The position numbers were made by a program, and so were the translations under genes. From positions 1-7,357 of the forward strand of contig CAIXTG010000128.1 in assembly GCA_903922325.1 (NCBI GenBank): a stretch of DNA of 7,357 bases. Reading direction: 5' to 3'. Shown in pieces: positions 1 to 6,156 of the stretch; position 1 is the stretch's first letter; each line of letters opens with the position of its first letter. The notes under the pieces are model-generated. The model did not search any database. It was given only the letters and a program-made list of their open reading frames with translations, and had not been told where the DNA came from. Source of the DNA: an uncultured Actinomycetes bacterium (lineage in GTDB: Bacteria > Actinomycetota > Actinomycetes > Nanopelagicales > Nanopelagicaceae).

Positions 1-93
1 ACCAGCGATGAATTTATAATCAGCCATAATGTGGCAACATTAACAGAATCAGTTGAGTTATTTGGCGATTACCATGCGTTGCAGAGTTGGTAA
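1..93. other. ambiguous window edge: two competing partial reading frames
   Basis: Two weak candidates overlap here and I cannot choose between them. On the minus strand an ATG at 25-27 opens nine codons (MADYKFIAG) that run off the left edge. It lies 30 bases beyond the SGNH hydrolase stop and could be the next gene of that operon, but it has no clear ribosome binding site. On the plus strand a frame open from base 1 ends at a TAA at 91-93, with a C-terminus reading FGDYHALQSW. If real, it would be the tail of a convergent gene overlapping the SGNH gene by 36 bases. Thirty open codons can arise by chance at this base composition. Neither peptide is recognisable. Confidence 0.2.
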
Positions 94-618
94 CAAAACA
101 GTTATCCATTTTCGGTAACCATTCTCATTTAAATGTAACTTTAAAGTTGGCTCATCAGCCATTACATATTGATCTGCTAGGGATAATCCATCTGGTGCCA
201 CAAATAGCGGCCAGAGATCGATTAATTCAATATCGGCAGGCAAATTAGCTTTAATAAAATTATTTGCTTCGATCACACGTGGTCGTAAATCAACCCCAGT
301 TACTTCTACGCCGCGAGGCAAAATAGTGTGCAAGAGCAGCTGAGCATTTGGTACTTGCGCTTTGAATTCATTAACAATCGCAATGACGCGAGCACCAACA
401 TCTGCGCCATCGCGATTAATCTCGGGGTTACCAAAATCATTAGTGCCAATTAAAATTGAAATTAGATCTGGATTACTACCTACTATTTCTGGAATTGCAT
501 CTAGCAAGCCATCAGTAGAACCGCCAGGAACGGCAAAGTTTTCAACTTCAGCAAAATTAATTGCTTCGGCCCAATTGCCAGATGCGGTGATGCTGTCGCC
601 AGCAAATACAATCTTCAA
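58..618 (-). CDS. SGNH/GDSL-type hydrolase (esterase/lipase-like), TTG start
   Basis: This is a 186-residue single-domain SGNH hydrolase, a fold that hydrolyses ester or acyl bonds in lipids, glycans or small metabolites; the substrate cannot be read from sequence. Block I is GDSI at residues 7-10, with Ser9 as the predicted nucleophile. Block II is the glycine region around FAVPGGSTDG (28-37). Block III is IGTNDFG (57-63), with Asn60 for the oxyanion hole. Block V is LHLNENGY (161-168), with His162 as the base. The usual Asp three residues before that His is Leu159 here, so the catalytic triad looks incomplete. No signal peptide is visible, because GDSI lies within ten residues of the start, so the protein is probably cytoplasmic. 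The start must be TTG (616-618): an in-frame TAG lies directly upstream and the next Met is at residue 153. It begins four bases after the citA stop, so translational coupling is likely. Codon use matches the neighbours. Confidence 0.85.
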   Translation of the reverse strand: MKIVFAGDSITASGNWAEAINFAEVENFAVPGGSTDGLLDAIPEIVGSNPDLISILIGTNDFGNPEINRDGADVGARVIAIVNEFKAQVPNAQLLLHTILPRGVEVTGVDLRPRVIEANNFIKANLPADIELIDLWPLFVAPDGLSLADQYVMADEPTLKLHLNENGYRKWITVLLPTLQRMVIAK

Positions 619-622
619 CTAA

Positions 623-1738
623 TTAACTGTGAATCATTCCGACGGTGTCATCCCAGCCAGCAACATCTTCTGGGCGACGAGCAGCTTTGCCAACATAGCG
701 AGCAGATGGGCGAATTAAACGTCCGGTGCGCTTCTGCTCGAGAATATGTGCTGACCAACCTGCAGTACGTGCAGCAGTGAACATTGAAGTAAATAGTGGT
801 GCAGGAACTTCAGCGAAGTCGAGCACGATGGCGGCCCAGAACTCAACGTTAGTTTCTAGAACACGATCTGGTTGACGCTCACGTAGTTCTTTAAGAGCTG
901 CTTGCTCGAGCGCTTCGGCAACTGCGTAGCGAGGAGCATTAAGTTCCTTTGCGGTGCGACGCAATGTGCGAGCACGTGGATCTTCGGCGCGATAAACGCG
1001 GTGACCGAATCCCATTAAGCGCTCTTTGCGATCAAGTAATCCCTTTACATAAGTTTCAGCGTTACCTGATTTTTCAACATCTTCAATCATGGTTAGTACG
1101 CGTGCTGGTGCGCCACCGTGAAGTGGGCCAGACATCGCACCGATTGCGCCAGAAATAGCCGCACAAACATCGGCGCCGGTTGATGCAATTACGCGCGAAG
1201 TAAATGTTGATGCGTTCATTCCGTGTTCTGCAGCTGATACAAAGTAAGCATCGATTGCGCGAACGTGAAGTGGGTCAGGCTCTCCGCGCCAACGAATCAT
1301 CATTCGCTCAACAACAGTATGTGCTTTATCAATTTCAGATTCTGGAACAGGTGGGCCAACAATTCCGCGCGCTGCTTGTGCTAAGTACGAAAGCACCATA
1401 ACTGAGGTGCGCGCTAAGTTGCTGCGAGCTTCTTCATCAGAAATATCAAGTAGTGGTTTGAATCCCCAAGCTGGTGCCAACATTGCAATTGCAGATTGAA
1501 CATCTACGCGCACATCACCTGAGTGCACTGGAAGTGGGAATGGCTCGGCATTTGGTAGACCTGGGTTGAATAGATCATCAACTAAAAGGCCCCAAACGTT
1601 TCCAAAAGTTACGCGACCAACTAGATCATCAATATCAACACCGCGGTAGCGAAGCGCACTACCTTCTTTATCGGGTTCAGCAATCTCTGATTCGAATGCG
1701 ATTACACCTTCAAGACCTGGCTTGAAATCATCAGACAT
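623..1738 (-). CDS. citA: citrate synthase 2 (CitA-type)
   Basis: This 371-residue protein condenses oxaloacetate with acetyl-CoA to citrate (or with propionyl-CoA to 2-methylcitrate in some relatives) in the cytoplasm, at the entry to the TCA cycle. The N-terminus has the family pattern LEGVIAFESEIAE (9-21) and LRYRGVDIDDLV (29-40). Further motifs are EHGMNAS (171-177, oxaloacetate-binding His172), GPLHGGAP (204-211, catalytic His207), GFGHRVYR (243-250, catalytic His246) and ARTAGWSAHILEQ (323-335, substrate Arg324). The block NVEFWAA (297-303) carries Glu299 where most citrate synthases have the catalytic Asp. From memory, mycobacterial CitA also reads NVEFWAA there, so this marks the subfamily and is probably not a defect. 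Length is normal for the short bacterial type, with no NADH-binding extension. The ATG is well placed after an AAGGAG six bases upstream. The SGNH gene follows at four bases. A primary 2-methylcitrate synthase role is possible but not favoured. Confidence 0.95.
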   Translation of the reverse strand: MSDDFKPGLEGVIAFESEIAEPDKEGSALRYRGVDIDDLVGRVTFGNVWGLLVDDLFNPGLPNAEPFPLPVHSGDVRVDVQSAIAMLAPAWGFKPLLDISDEEARSNLARTSVMVLSYLAQAARGIVGPPVPESEIDKAHTVVERMMIRWRGEPDPLHVRAIDAYFVSAAEHGMNASTFTSRVIASTGADVCAAISGAIGAMSGPLHGGAPARVLTMIEDVEKSGNAETYVKGLLDRKERLMGFGHRVYRAEDPRARTLRRTAKELNAPRYAVAEALEQAALKELRERQPDRVLETNVEFWAAIVLDFAEVPAPLFTSMFTAARTAGWSAHILEQKRTGRLIRPSARYVGKAARRPEDVAGWDDTVGMIHS

Positions 1739-1744
1739 GTTGAA

Positions 1745-1750
1745 CTCCTT
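1745..1750 (-). promoter_or_regulatory. Shine-Dalgarno site of citA
   Basis: The minus strand reads AAGGAG six bases before the citA ATG, a full match to the anti-SD core. Only citA and the cold-shock gene have such a strong site in this window. The plus-strand operon genes have none visible. Confidence 0.75.
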
Positions 1751-1770
1751 CTAACTGATCCGCGTTTGGC

Positions 1771-1781
1771 TCGCTTTGCGA
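1771..1781. repeat. short inverted repeat in citA-pdxH divergent region
   Basis: TCGC-TTT-GCGA forms a perfect four-base stem with a three-base loop (G1769 or G1768/C1783 could extend it after a mismatch). It lies between the citA ribosome binding site and the pdxH side of the divergent region. It could be a small operator or a leader hairpin of citA, but at this length chance is a real possibility. Confidence 0.2.
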
Positions 1782-1792
1782 ACGACTCTTAT

Positions 1793-1819
1793 GGGGTAAT
1801 TCTGCCCCTTAGACGGGGG
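1793..1819. repeat. GGGG / CCCC / GGGGG triple block, mutually exclusive hairpins
   Basis: GGGG at 1793-1796, CCCC at 1805-1808 and GGGGG at 1815-1819 allow the central C block to pair with either G block, with loops of eight or six bases. If transcribed as a leader of pdxH, or on the other strand of citA, the two pairings would exclude each other. No U tract follows, so this is not an evident terminator or attenuator. It stands out in an otherwise AT-rich gap. Confidence 0.25.
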
Positions 1820-1867
1820 TGCTTTCTACCAAGAGGGCTAAAGATGCTTACTTGGCGAAAGTGACGT

Positions 1868-1873
1868 TAGATA
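1868..1873 (+). promoter_or_regulatory. possible -10 element (TAGATA) of a leaderless pdxH transcript
   Basis: TAGATA ends five bases before the favoured pdxH ATG at 1879. This is about the distance expected if transcription started at or next to the first base of the start codon. No Shine-Dalgarno sequence precedes that ATG, which agrees with leaderless initiation, common in actinobacteria. No good -35 box is visible, and the last base departs from the TAnnnT consensus, so this is tentative. A weaker alternative further upstream is TTGGCT (1766-1771), 17 bases, TTATGG (1789-1794). Confidence 0.3.
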
Positions 1874-1878
1874 CAGCT

Positions 1879-2541
1879 ATGGATAATTCATTAACCCGAG
1901 CCGAAATATCAGCCATGCGCCGCTCATATGGCGAGGCCGGATTAGAGACTTTGCCGGCCGACCCATTTGCCGCATTCATGAGCTGGTTGACTGAAGCTCG
2001 TGCTAATCCGGTAATTGTCGAAGCTAATGCAATGGTGCTTTCAACCCTTGGCGGTGATGGTGATATTTCTACTCGCACCGTTTTATTAAAGGATGTTTCT
2101 GAAGGCGGCTTTACTTTCTTTACTAATTATTCATCGCGTAAGAGCCATGCCATGGAAATTAATCCGCAAGTGACTTTGCTCTTTCCTTGGTATCCAATGG
2201 AACGACAAGTTTCAATTAGTGGAACCGCTGAAAAAATTGCGCAATCTGAATCGGCTGAATATTTTGCGACCCGACCTTGGGCTAGCCAGATTGGCGCATG
2301 GGCCAGCCATCAATCAGCACCACTTGCTTCACGCGAAGAATTAGAACAACGATGGCAAGGCGCTGCGGAAAAATGGCCCGAAGGAACAGAAGTTCCGCTG
2401 CCACCATATTGGGGTGGCTATCGCGTCATGCCTAAGAACATTGAATTTTGGCAAGGCCGCTACTCGCGATTGCACGATCGATTGCGTTATGAGTTAGATG
2501 CCACAACTAATAATTGGGCGTTAAACCGCTACTACCCTTAG
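1879..2541 (+). CDS. pdxH: pyridoxine/pyridoxamine 5'-phosphate oxidase
   Basis: PdxH is an FMN-dependent homodimeric cytoplasmic enzyme that oxidises pyridoxine or pyridoxamine 5'-phosphate to pyridoxal 5'-phosphate with O2. From the ATG at 1879 the protein has 220 residues, the usual length. It shows the N-terminal MRRSYGEAGL (13-22), the FMN-binding strand STRTVLLK (64-71), FFTNYSSRK (80-88), RPWASQIGAWAS (132-143), and the C-terminal family signature EFWQGRYSRLHDR (189-201) with a final NRYYP. The same frame stays open upstream to a GTG at 1819, which would add 20 residues (VLSTKRAK...) with no match to the family start. I therefore prefer 1879, but the longer form cannot be excluded. It is the first gene of a plus-strand operon and ends three bases before serC. 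It is divergent from citA. In organisms making PLP by PdxS/PdxT, PdxH serves salvage. Confidence 0.93.
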   Translation: MDNSLTRAEISAMRRSYGEAGLETLPADPFAAFMSWLTEARANPVIVEANAMVLSTLGGDGDISTRTVLLKDVSEGGFTFFTNYSSRKSHAMEINPQVTLLFPWYPMERQVSISGTAEKIAQSESAEYFATRPWASQIGAWASHQSAPLASREELEQRWQGAAEKWPEGTEVPLPPYWGGYRVMPKNIEFWQGRYSRLHDRLRYELDATTNNWALNRYYP

Positions 2542-2544
2542 GCT

Positions 2545-3666
2545 ATGCCGGTGAGCGAAATTAAAATACCTGCAGATATTAAGCCAGTTGATGGTCGTTT
2601 TGGTTGCGGACCTTCAAAAATTCGTCCAGCCGCGCTAGATGCACTTGTTGCAAGTGGCACGAAAATTTTGGGAACCTCGCACCGACAGAAGCCAGTCAAG
2701 AACGTTGTAAAGAATGTGCGCGAAGGTCTCTCTTCGCTATTTGCACTGCCTGAAGGCTATGAAGTTGTACTTGGTAACGGTGGTTCAACTGCGTTTTGGG
2801 ATATTGCTACCTTCGGATTAATCGAAGAACGATCACAACATTTAGTTTTTGGTGAATTCTCATCTAAGTTTGCTGCTGCTGCCAAGGAGGCGCCATTCCT
2901 TGGTGAGCCAACTGTTATTAAATCTGAGCCAGGCTCACACGCAGCAAGCGTTGCTGAAGCAGGTATCGATGTTTACGCACAAACACATAATGAAACTAGC
3001 ACAGGTGTTTCGATGCCAATCATTCGCCCAGCCGGCACTGATGGTGCCCTGGTATTAGTAGATGCAACAAGTGCTGCCGGTGGCTTAACTGTTGATGCAA
3101 AAGAGTTTGATACTTATTACTTCGCTCCTCAGAAATCATTTGCATCAGATGGCGGTCTCTGGATCGCACTTATGAGTCCTGCAGCAATCGCACGCGCCGA
3201 GAAAATTAAAGCAAGTGGCCGTTGGGTACCTGCTTTCTTTGACCTCGGAATCGCAATTGAGAATTCACGTTTAGATCAGACTTACAACACACCAGCACTG
3301 GTTACTTTGATGATGCTCGCAGATCAAATTAATTGGATGAACGAGAACGGTGGCTTGAGTTTCGCGGCTGGTCGCAGCGCTGAATCAGCAGCTCACATCT
3401 ATGACTGGGCTGAGAAAACTTCTTACACAACTCCATTTGTAACTGATCCTGCTATGCGCTCAAAAGTTGTCGCAACAATTAACTTCGATGAATCAATTGA
3501 TGCGATGGCAGTTGCCGCAGCCCTTCGCGCAAATGGCATTGTTGATACCGAGCCTTATCGCAAGTTGGGTAAAAACCAATTACGCGTGGGCATGTTCCCG
3601 GCCATTGATCCAGGTGATGTTAAAGCTTTGACTGCTTGTATCGATTACGTTGTAGCAGCTCTCTAA
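2545..3666 (+). CDS. serC: phosphoserine aminotransferase, mycobacterial type
   Basis: SerC is a PLP-dependent class V aminotransferase that converts 3-phosphohydroxypyruvate and glutamate to O-phosphoserine and 2-oxoglutarate, the second step of serine biosynthesis. In some bacteria it also makes 4-phosphohydroxythreonine for vitamin B6. The 373 residues show FGCGPSKIRP (19-28, substrate phosphate region), GNGGSTAFWD (77-86, PLP phosphate), HNETSTG (148-154), VDATSAAGG (172-180, Asp173 to the pyridine nitrogen) and APQKSFASDGG (194-204, Schiff-base Lys197). NTPA (248-251) and LRVGMFPA (346-353) complete the family. Sequence style and length match the mycobacterial/actinobacterial SerC subgroup and not the E. 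coli type. ATG at 2545 is three bases after the pdxH stop, with no Shine-Dalgarno site visible, so translational coupling is likely. The TAA is one base from the next gene's ATG (TAATATG). No key residue is missing. Confidence 0.95.
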   Translation: MPVSEIKIPADIKPVDGRFGCGPSKIRPAALDALVASGTKILGTSHRQKPVKNVVKNVREGLSSLFALPEGYEVVLGNGGSTAFWDIATFGLIEERSQHLVFGEFSSKFAAAAKEAPFLGEPTVIKSEPGSHAASVAEAGIDVYAQTHNETSTGVSMPIIRPAGTDGALVLVDATSAAGGLTVDAKEFDTYYFAPQKSFASDGGLWIALMSPAAIARAEKIKASGRWVPAFFDLGIAIENSRLDQTYNTPALVTLMMLADQINWMNENGGLSFAAGRSAESAAHIYDWAEKTSYTTPFVTDPAMRSKVVATINFDESIDAMAVAAALRANGIVDTEPYRKLGKNQLRVGMFPAIDPGDVKALTACIDYVVAAL

Positions 3667-3667
3667 T

Positions 3668-4825
3668 ATGGCGTTTCAGCGCGATCGCGTTTTCTGGACA
3701 ATCTCGGCACAAATCGCGCTAGTTAATTTCTACCTCGGTGGTTTCGGCCCGGCTCAACCGCTATTGCGTGAAGATCAAGGCACGTCACTAACAGTTGCTG
3801 GATTACATGGCACTGCAATGGGAGTTGCATCAATTATTGCTGGTGCGCTTAATTCTCGCGTTGTGCATAAATTCGGTCGTAGTCGTGCCGCTTGGTTAGG
3901 TCTTGGTTTATTCGCACTCGGCATCGTGATGTTTGTTTACTGCCCACCTGTGCAATTAACTTTATTGGCAACGTTGTTAGGTGGAATTGGTACCTCATTT
4001 GTAATTAACAATATGGTTACTGGAATTTCACATCACTACAAAGAAGATGCCGCAATTGCACTTCCGCAATCAAATTCAATTGGTTCGGTTGGCTATGTAA
4101 CCGGAACTTTATTTGTTGGAACTCTCGCTGGCACAGCGATTAGTTGGCGCTATGGCTTATTGCTAGCGGCCCCGCTTTCTTTAATTCTCTATATCTTTGG
4201 CCGCGAAAAAGGTGCTGAAGAACATGTGCCAGATCTTGATGGCCCACAGCGCGGCAAACTATCGCCACAATTTTGGTGGGCCTGGATCGGTTTCGTTGCC
4301 TGTATCTCTAGCGAATTTGCTACAACCTTCTGGGCGGCAGCTTTGCTGCGCGAACGAGTTGGTTCAACGGCTGCAATCAGCACAGTATGCATTGTGGCCC
4401 TTGGAACCGGTATGGGTATTGGTCGTTGGTTCGGTGGCCCGGTTCTAAAGCGCTTCAAACTTGACCATCAACTACAAATAATTATCGGTGCCCAATTCAT
4501 CGGTTTTGCAATCTTTTGGTTCTCACACATCTTGATACTTTCTTTATTCTCGCTACTAATTATGGGCCTCGGTATTTCTATGCAATTCGCTTTGGCTTCA
4601 ATCCGCTTAATTGGTCTTAGTGATAATCGGCCAGACTTAGCGATTGGTAAAAGTTCTTTAGCAGCCGGCTTAGCTATTGGTGGCGCACCATTCTTGCTAG
4701 GCGTTCTAGGCGATAGTCTAGGAATTAGCCGTGCTTACATAATGGTGCCAGTATTAATTGCAATTGCCATGGCTATCATCGTCAAAGTTCCTTCTCATGA
4801 AGATACGAATATAATTAAGTCATGA
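3668..4825 (+). CDS. MFS transporter, 12 TM
   Basis: This 385-residue inner-membrane protein has about twelve hydrophobic segments (roughly 11-31, 43-63, 74-91, 96-116, 137-155, 160-177, 203-225, 236-256, 269-287, 289-309, 328-346, 356-373). A polar central loop (178-201, with the charged REKGAEEH) sits between the two six-helix halves, as in the major facilitator superfamily. A degenerate motif A is seen in loop 2-3 as SRVVHKFGRSRAAW (63-76), with its counterpart GRWFGGPVLKRF (252-263) in the second half. Substrate and direction are not readable. Family resemblance suggests a proton-coupled carrier of a small organic molecule. It starts one base after the serC stop and its TGA overlaps the ATG of the following small gene, so it is probably cotranscribed with pdxH-serC. 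That placement hints at a metabolite of serine or B6 metabolism, but only by position. It is only distantly similar to the other MFS protein in this window. Confidence 0.85.
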   Translation: MAFQRDRVFWTISAQIALVNFYLGGFGPAQPLLREDQGTSLTVAGLHGTAMGVASIIAGALNSRVVHKFGRSRAAWLGLGLFALGIVMFVYCPPVQLTLLATLLGGIGTSFVINNMVTGISHHYKEDAAIALPQSNSIGSVGYVTGTLFVGTLAGTAISWRYGLLLAAPLSLILYIFGREKGAEEHVPDLDGPQRGKLSPQFWWAWIGFVACISSEFATTFWAAALLRERVGSTAAISTVCIVALGTGMGIGRWFGGPVLKRFKLDHQLQIIIGAQFIGFAIFWFSHILILSLFSLLIMGLGISMQFALASIRLIGLSDNRPDLAIGKSSLAAGLAIGGAPFLLGVLGDSLGISRAYIMVPVLIAIAMAIIVKVPSHEDTNIIKS

Positions 4826-4902
4826 GTTACAAAACCCGTCGAATCGTTACTTTGGTAATTCTCTTTGGAATTTTGGGAATGGTTCTTCTAAGCGGTCTTT
4901 AA
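4822..4902 (+). CDS. 26-residue single-TM membrane protein (small ORF)
   Basis: I do not recognise this small gene. Its ATG overlaps the MFS stop as ATGA (4822-4825), a classic coupling junction, and it ends with TAA at 4900-4902. The peptide begins MSYKTRR, a positively charged head of about seven residues. About nineteen almost purely hydrophobic residues follow (IVTLVILFG near the start, MVLLSGL at the end). This is the pattern of a one-pass membrane peptide with its N-terminus in the cytoplasm. Its last five codons overlap the convergent MFS gene. The stop-start overlap, the basic head and the single clean TM segment favour a real gene. Its size, lack of its own ribosome binding site and the general hydrophobic bias of T-rich codons argue for caution. 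A role as a small partner of the preceding transporter is possible but is inference from position only. Confidence 0.55.
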   Translation: MSYKTRRIVTLVILFGILGMVLLSGL

Positions 4903-6144
4903 TACCGCTGCAATCGAAATATCTGCCGGCACCGCTAAGCGATCTTTAAATTTTAACCAAATAGCAGTTGGTGCCAAAATTGTAATAACGGCACATAAGA
5001 TAATTGTGCGGCGAATTCCAAATGATTCAGAGAAAAGACCAAGTAGTGGTGTTACTAGTGGTGCTCCCCCAAGAAAAACGAATTGATATATTCCCATTAC
5101 CCGACCACGTACTGCACTATCAGAATTGGTTTGCACAGTTGAGTTTGCCGCAATCATTGTCGTTAAAGCTCCCGCACCAGCAACAGGCAACATAAGCATG
5201 TAAGTATGGAAGGTCGGCATAAACGCAATTATAAAAATTGAGAAACCAAAAGTTATTGCGCCAAAAATCACAAATTTAGTAGATCTGTACTTCTCAATCC
5301 GCGGTGAAAAAAGTGCCGCACTGAGTGAGCCAATTGCAATAAATGTACCCATCAGGCCAAATGTAGTTACACCTTTATCAAAGACCTTAGTTGCCATTAA
5401 AGCATTGAATAATTGAAAGTTAAGCCCAAAAGTTGTGACAAAAAAGATCACTGACATAACTACAAATAAGTCAGGGCGAGCCATCACATACTTAACACCT
5501 TCGCGGATTGTGGTTGGCCCCGGCGTACGTGGTTCGCGGAAAAGTTCGGCTTCACGGATATTCGACATTACATAAATAACAATTAAATAGGTTGTGGCAT
5601 TAATTAGAAACGATGGTCCGGTTCCAAAAGCAGCGATTAGCAAGCCTGATAATGCAGGGCCAACTAATCTTCCAAAATTGAAGTTTGCTGAGTTCAAACT
5701 AACCGCATTTGGCATATCGGCTATGCCCACCATCTCAGATACGAAACTTTGGCGAACAGGCTTATCTGTGGCATCGGCCAAGCCCAGGACGAATGCAATA
5801 ACCAATACGTGCCAAATTTCCACGGTATCTGTTACGACTAATAAACCAAGCGCGAGTGAAGTAAGTCCTGCGATCGCGTTGGTAGCCATTAATACTTTTC
5901 GCTTATTGAAACGATCAGCTAAGGCGCCACCGGGCAAACTAACTAACCAGACCGGGGCAAACTGTAGAGCCGTAACTAAACCTAAATAGAAACCACTATG
6001 TGTTAACTCAAGAACTAACCAATCTTGCGCAATGCGCTGCACCCAGCCGCCAATATTTGAGGCGGCATTTGCTGGGTAGAGAATTCGAAAATTGCGGTGT
6101 CGGAAAGCGCGCCAGTTACCATCGCTCTTAACCGAAAAACGCAT
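4888..6144 (-). CDS. MFS transporter, MFS_3/EntS-like exporter family
   Basis: This 418-residue integral membrane transporter belongs to the MFS_3 type (enterobactin-exporter-like group), whose members usually export drugs, siderophores or other small molecules by proton antiport. The N-terminus has FRHRNFRILYPANAASNIG (14-32). Motif A in loop 2-3 is GGALADRFNKRKVL (72-85). The group hallmark DATDKPVRQSFV (124-135) follows the fourth segment, and SAVRGRVMGIY (343-353) lies near TM10. About twelve hydrophobic segments are present, with a charged central loop near 196-217 (REAELFREPRTPG). ATG at 6142-6144 places the conserved RHRNFR at the expected distance. The start is only 12 bases from the divergent DUF2530 gene. 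The stop overlaps the 26-codon gene by 15 bases. In mycobacteria an MFS protein also sits in the cspB-serC neighbourhood (memory of Rv0876c). Substrate unknown. Confidence 0.85.
   Translation of the reverse strand: MRFSVKSDGNWRAFRHRNFRILYPANAASNIGGWVQRIAQDWLVLELTHSGFYLGLVTALQFAPVWLVSLPGGALADRFNKRKVLMATNAIAGLTSLALGLLVVTDTVEIWHVLVIAFVLGLADATDKPVRQSFVSEMVGIADMPNAVSLNSANFNFGRLVGPALSGLLIAAFGTGPSFLINATTYLIVIYVMSNIREAELFREPRTPGPTTIREGVKYVMARPDLFVVMSVIFFVTTFGLNFQLFNALMATKVFDKGVTTFGLMGTFIAIGSLSAALFSPRIEKYRSTKFVIFGAITFGFSIFIIAFMPTFHTYMLMLPVAGAGALTTMIAANSTVQTNSDSAVRGRVMGIYQFVFLGGAPLVTPLLGLFSESFGIRRTIILCAVITILAPTAIWLKFKDRLAVPADISIAAVLKTA
4891..4909. terminator. inverted repeat at convergent gene junction, possible bidirectional terminator
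   Basis: AGCGGT (4891-4896), a seven-base loop, and ACCGCT (4904-4909) form a perfect six-base stem where the plus-strand operon and the minus-strand MFS gene meet. The left arm lies inside the last codons of both genes. No run of T follows on either strand, so it is not a canonical intrinsic terminator. Its location between two convergent transcripts is the main reason to propose a termination or 3'-end stabilising role. Confidence 0.4.
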
Positions 6145-6150
6145 TACTCT
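6145..6150 (+). promoter_or_regulatory. -10 element (TACTCT) for leaderless DUF2530 transcript
   Basis: TACTCT fits the actinobacterial TAnnnT -10 pattern and ends exactly six bases before the ATG at 6157. That predicts a transcript beginning at the A of the start codon. No Shine-Dalgarno site and no clear -35 box are present. The site lies in the 12-base gap between two divergent start codons, leaving little room for anything else. Confidence 0.45.
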
Positions 6151-6156
6151 GCTCTC

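Noticed and set aside
1..93. Plus-strand open frame ending at 91-93 as a definite gene tail
   Set aside because: Only 30 codons, unrecognisable, overlaps the SGNH coding end by 36 bases; listed only as an ambiguous edge.
1819..1878. GTG at 1819 as the pdxH start
   Set aside because: The added 20 residues do not resemble the PdxH N-terminus and no ribosome binding site precedes the GTG; the ATG at 1879 gives the usual length. It remains possible.
4189..4458. Minus-strand 89-codon frame inside the first MFS gene
   Set aside because: Pro/Arg/Ser-rich shadow of the transmembrane coding frame, with no motif or ribosome binding site.
5594..5989. 131-codon plus-strand open frame opposite the MFS gene
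   Set aside because: It is antisense to clearly conserved MFS motifs, its translation has no family features, and the open frame is explained by codon bias on the other strand.
3668..6144. The two convergent MFS genes as a recent duplication
   Set aside because: They differ in length, motif A, and subgroup hallmarks (DATDKPVRQSF and VRGRVM only in the minus-strand one), so they belong to different MFS families.
6097..6156. GTG at 6097 as the DUF2530 start
   Set aside because: It would overlap the divergent MFS gene by 48 bases and add a head absent from the family; ATG at 6157 has a well-placed -10.
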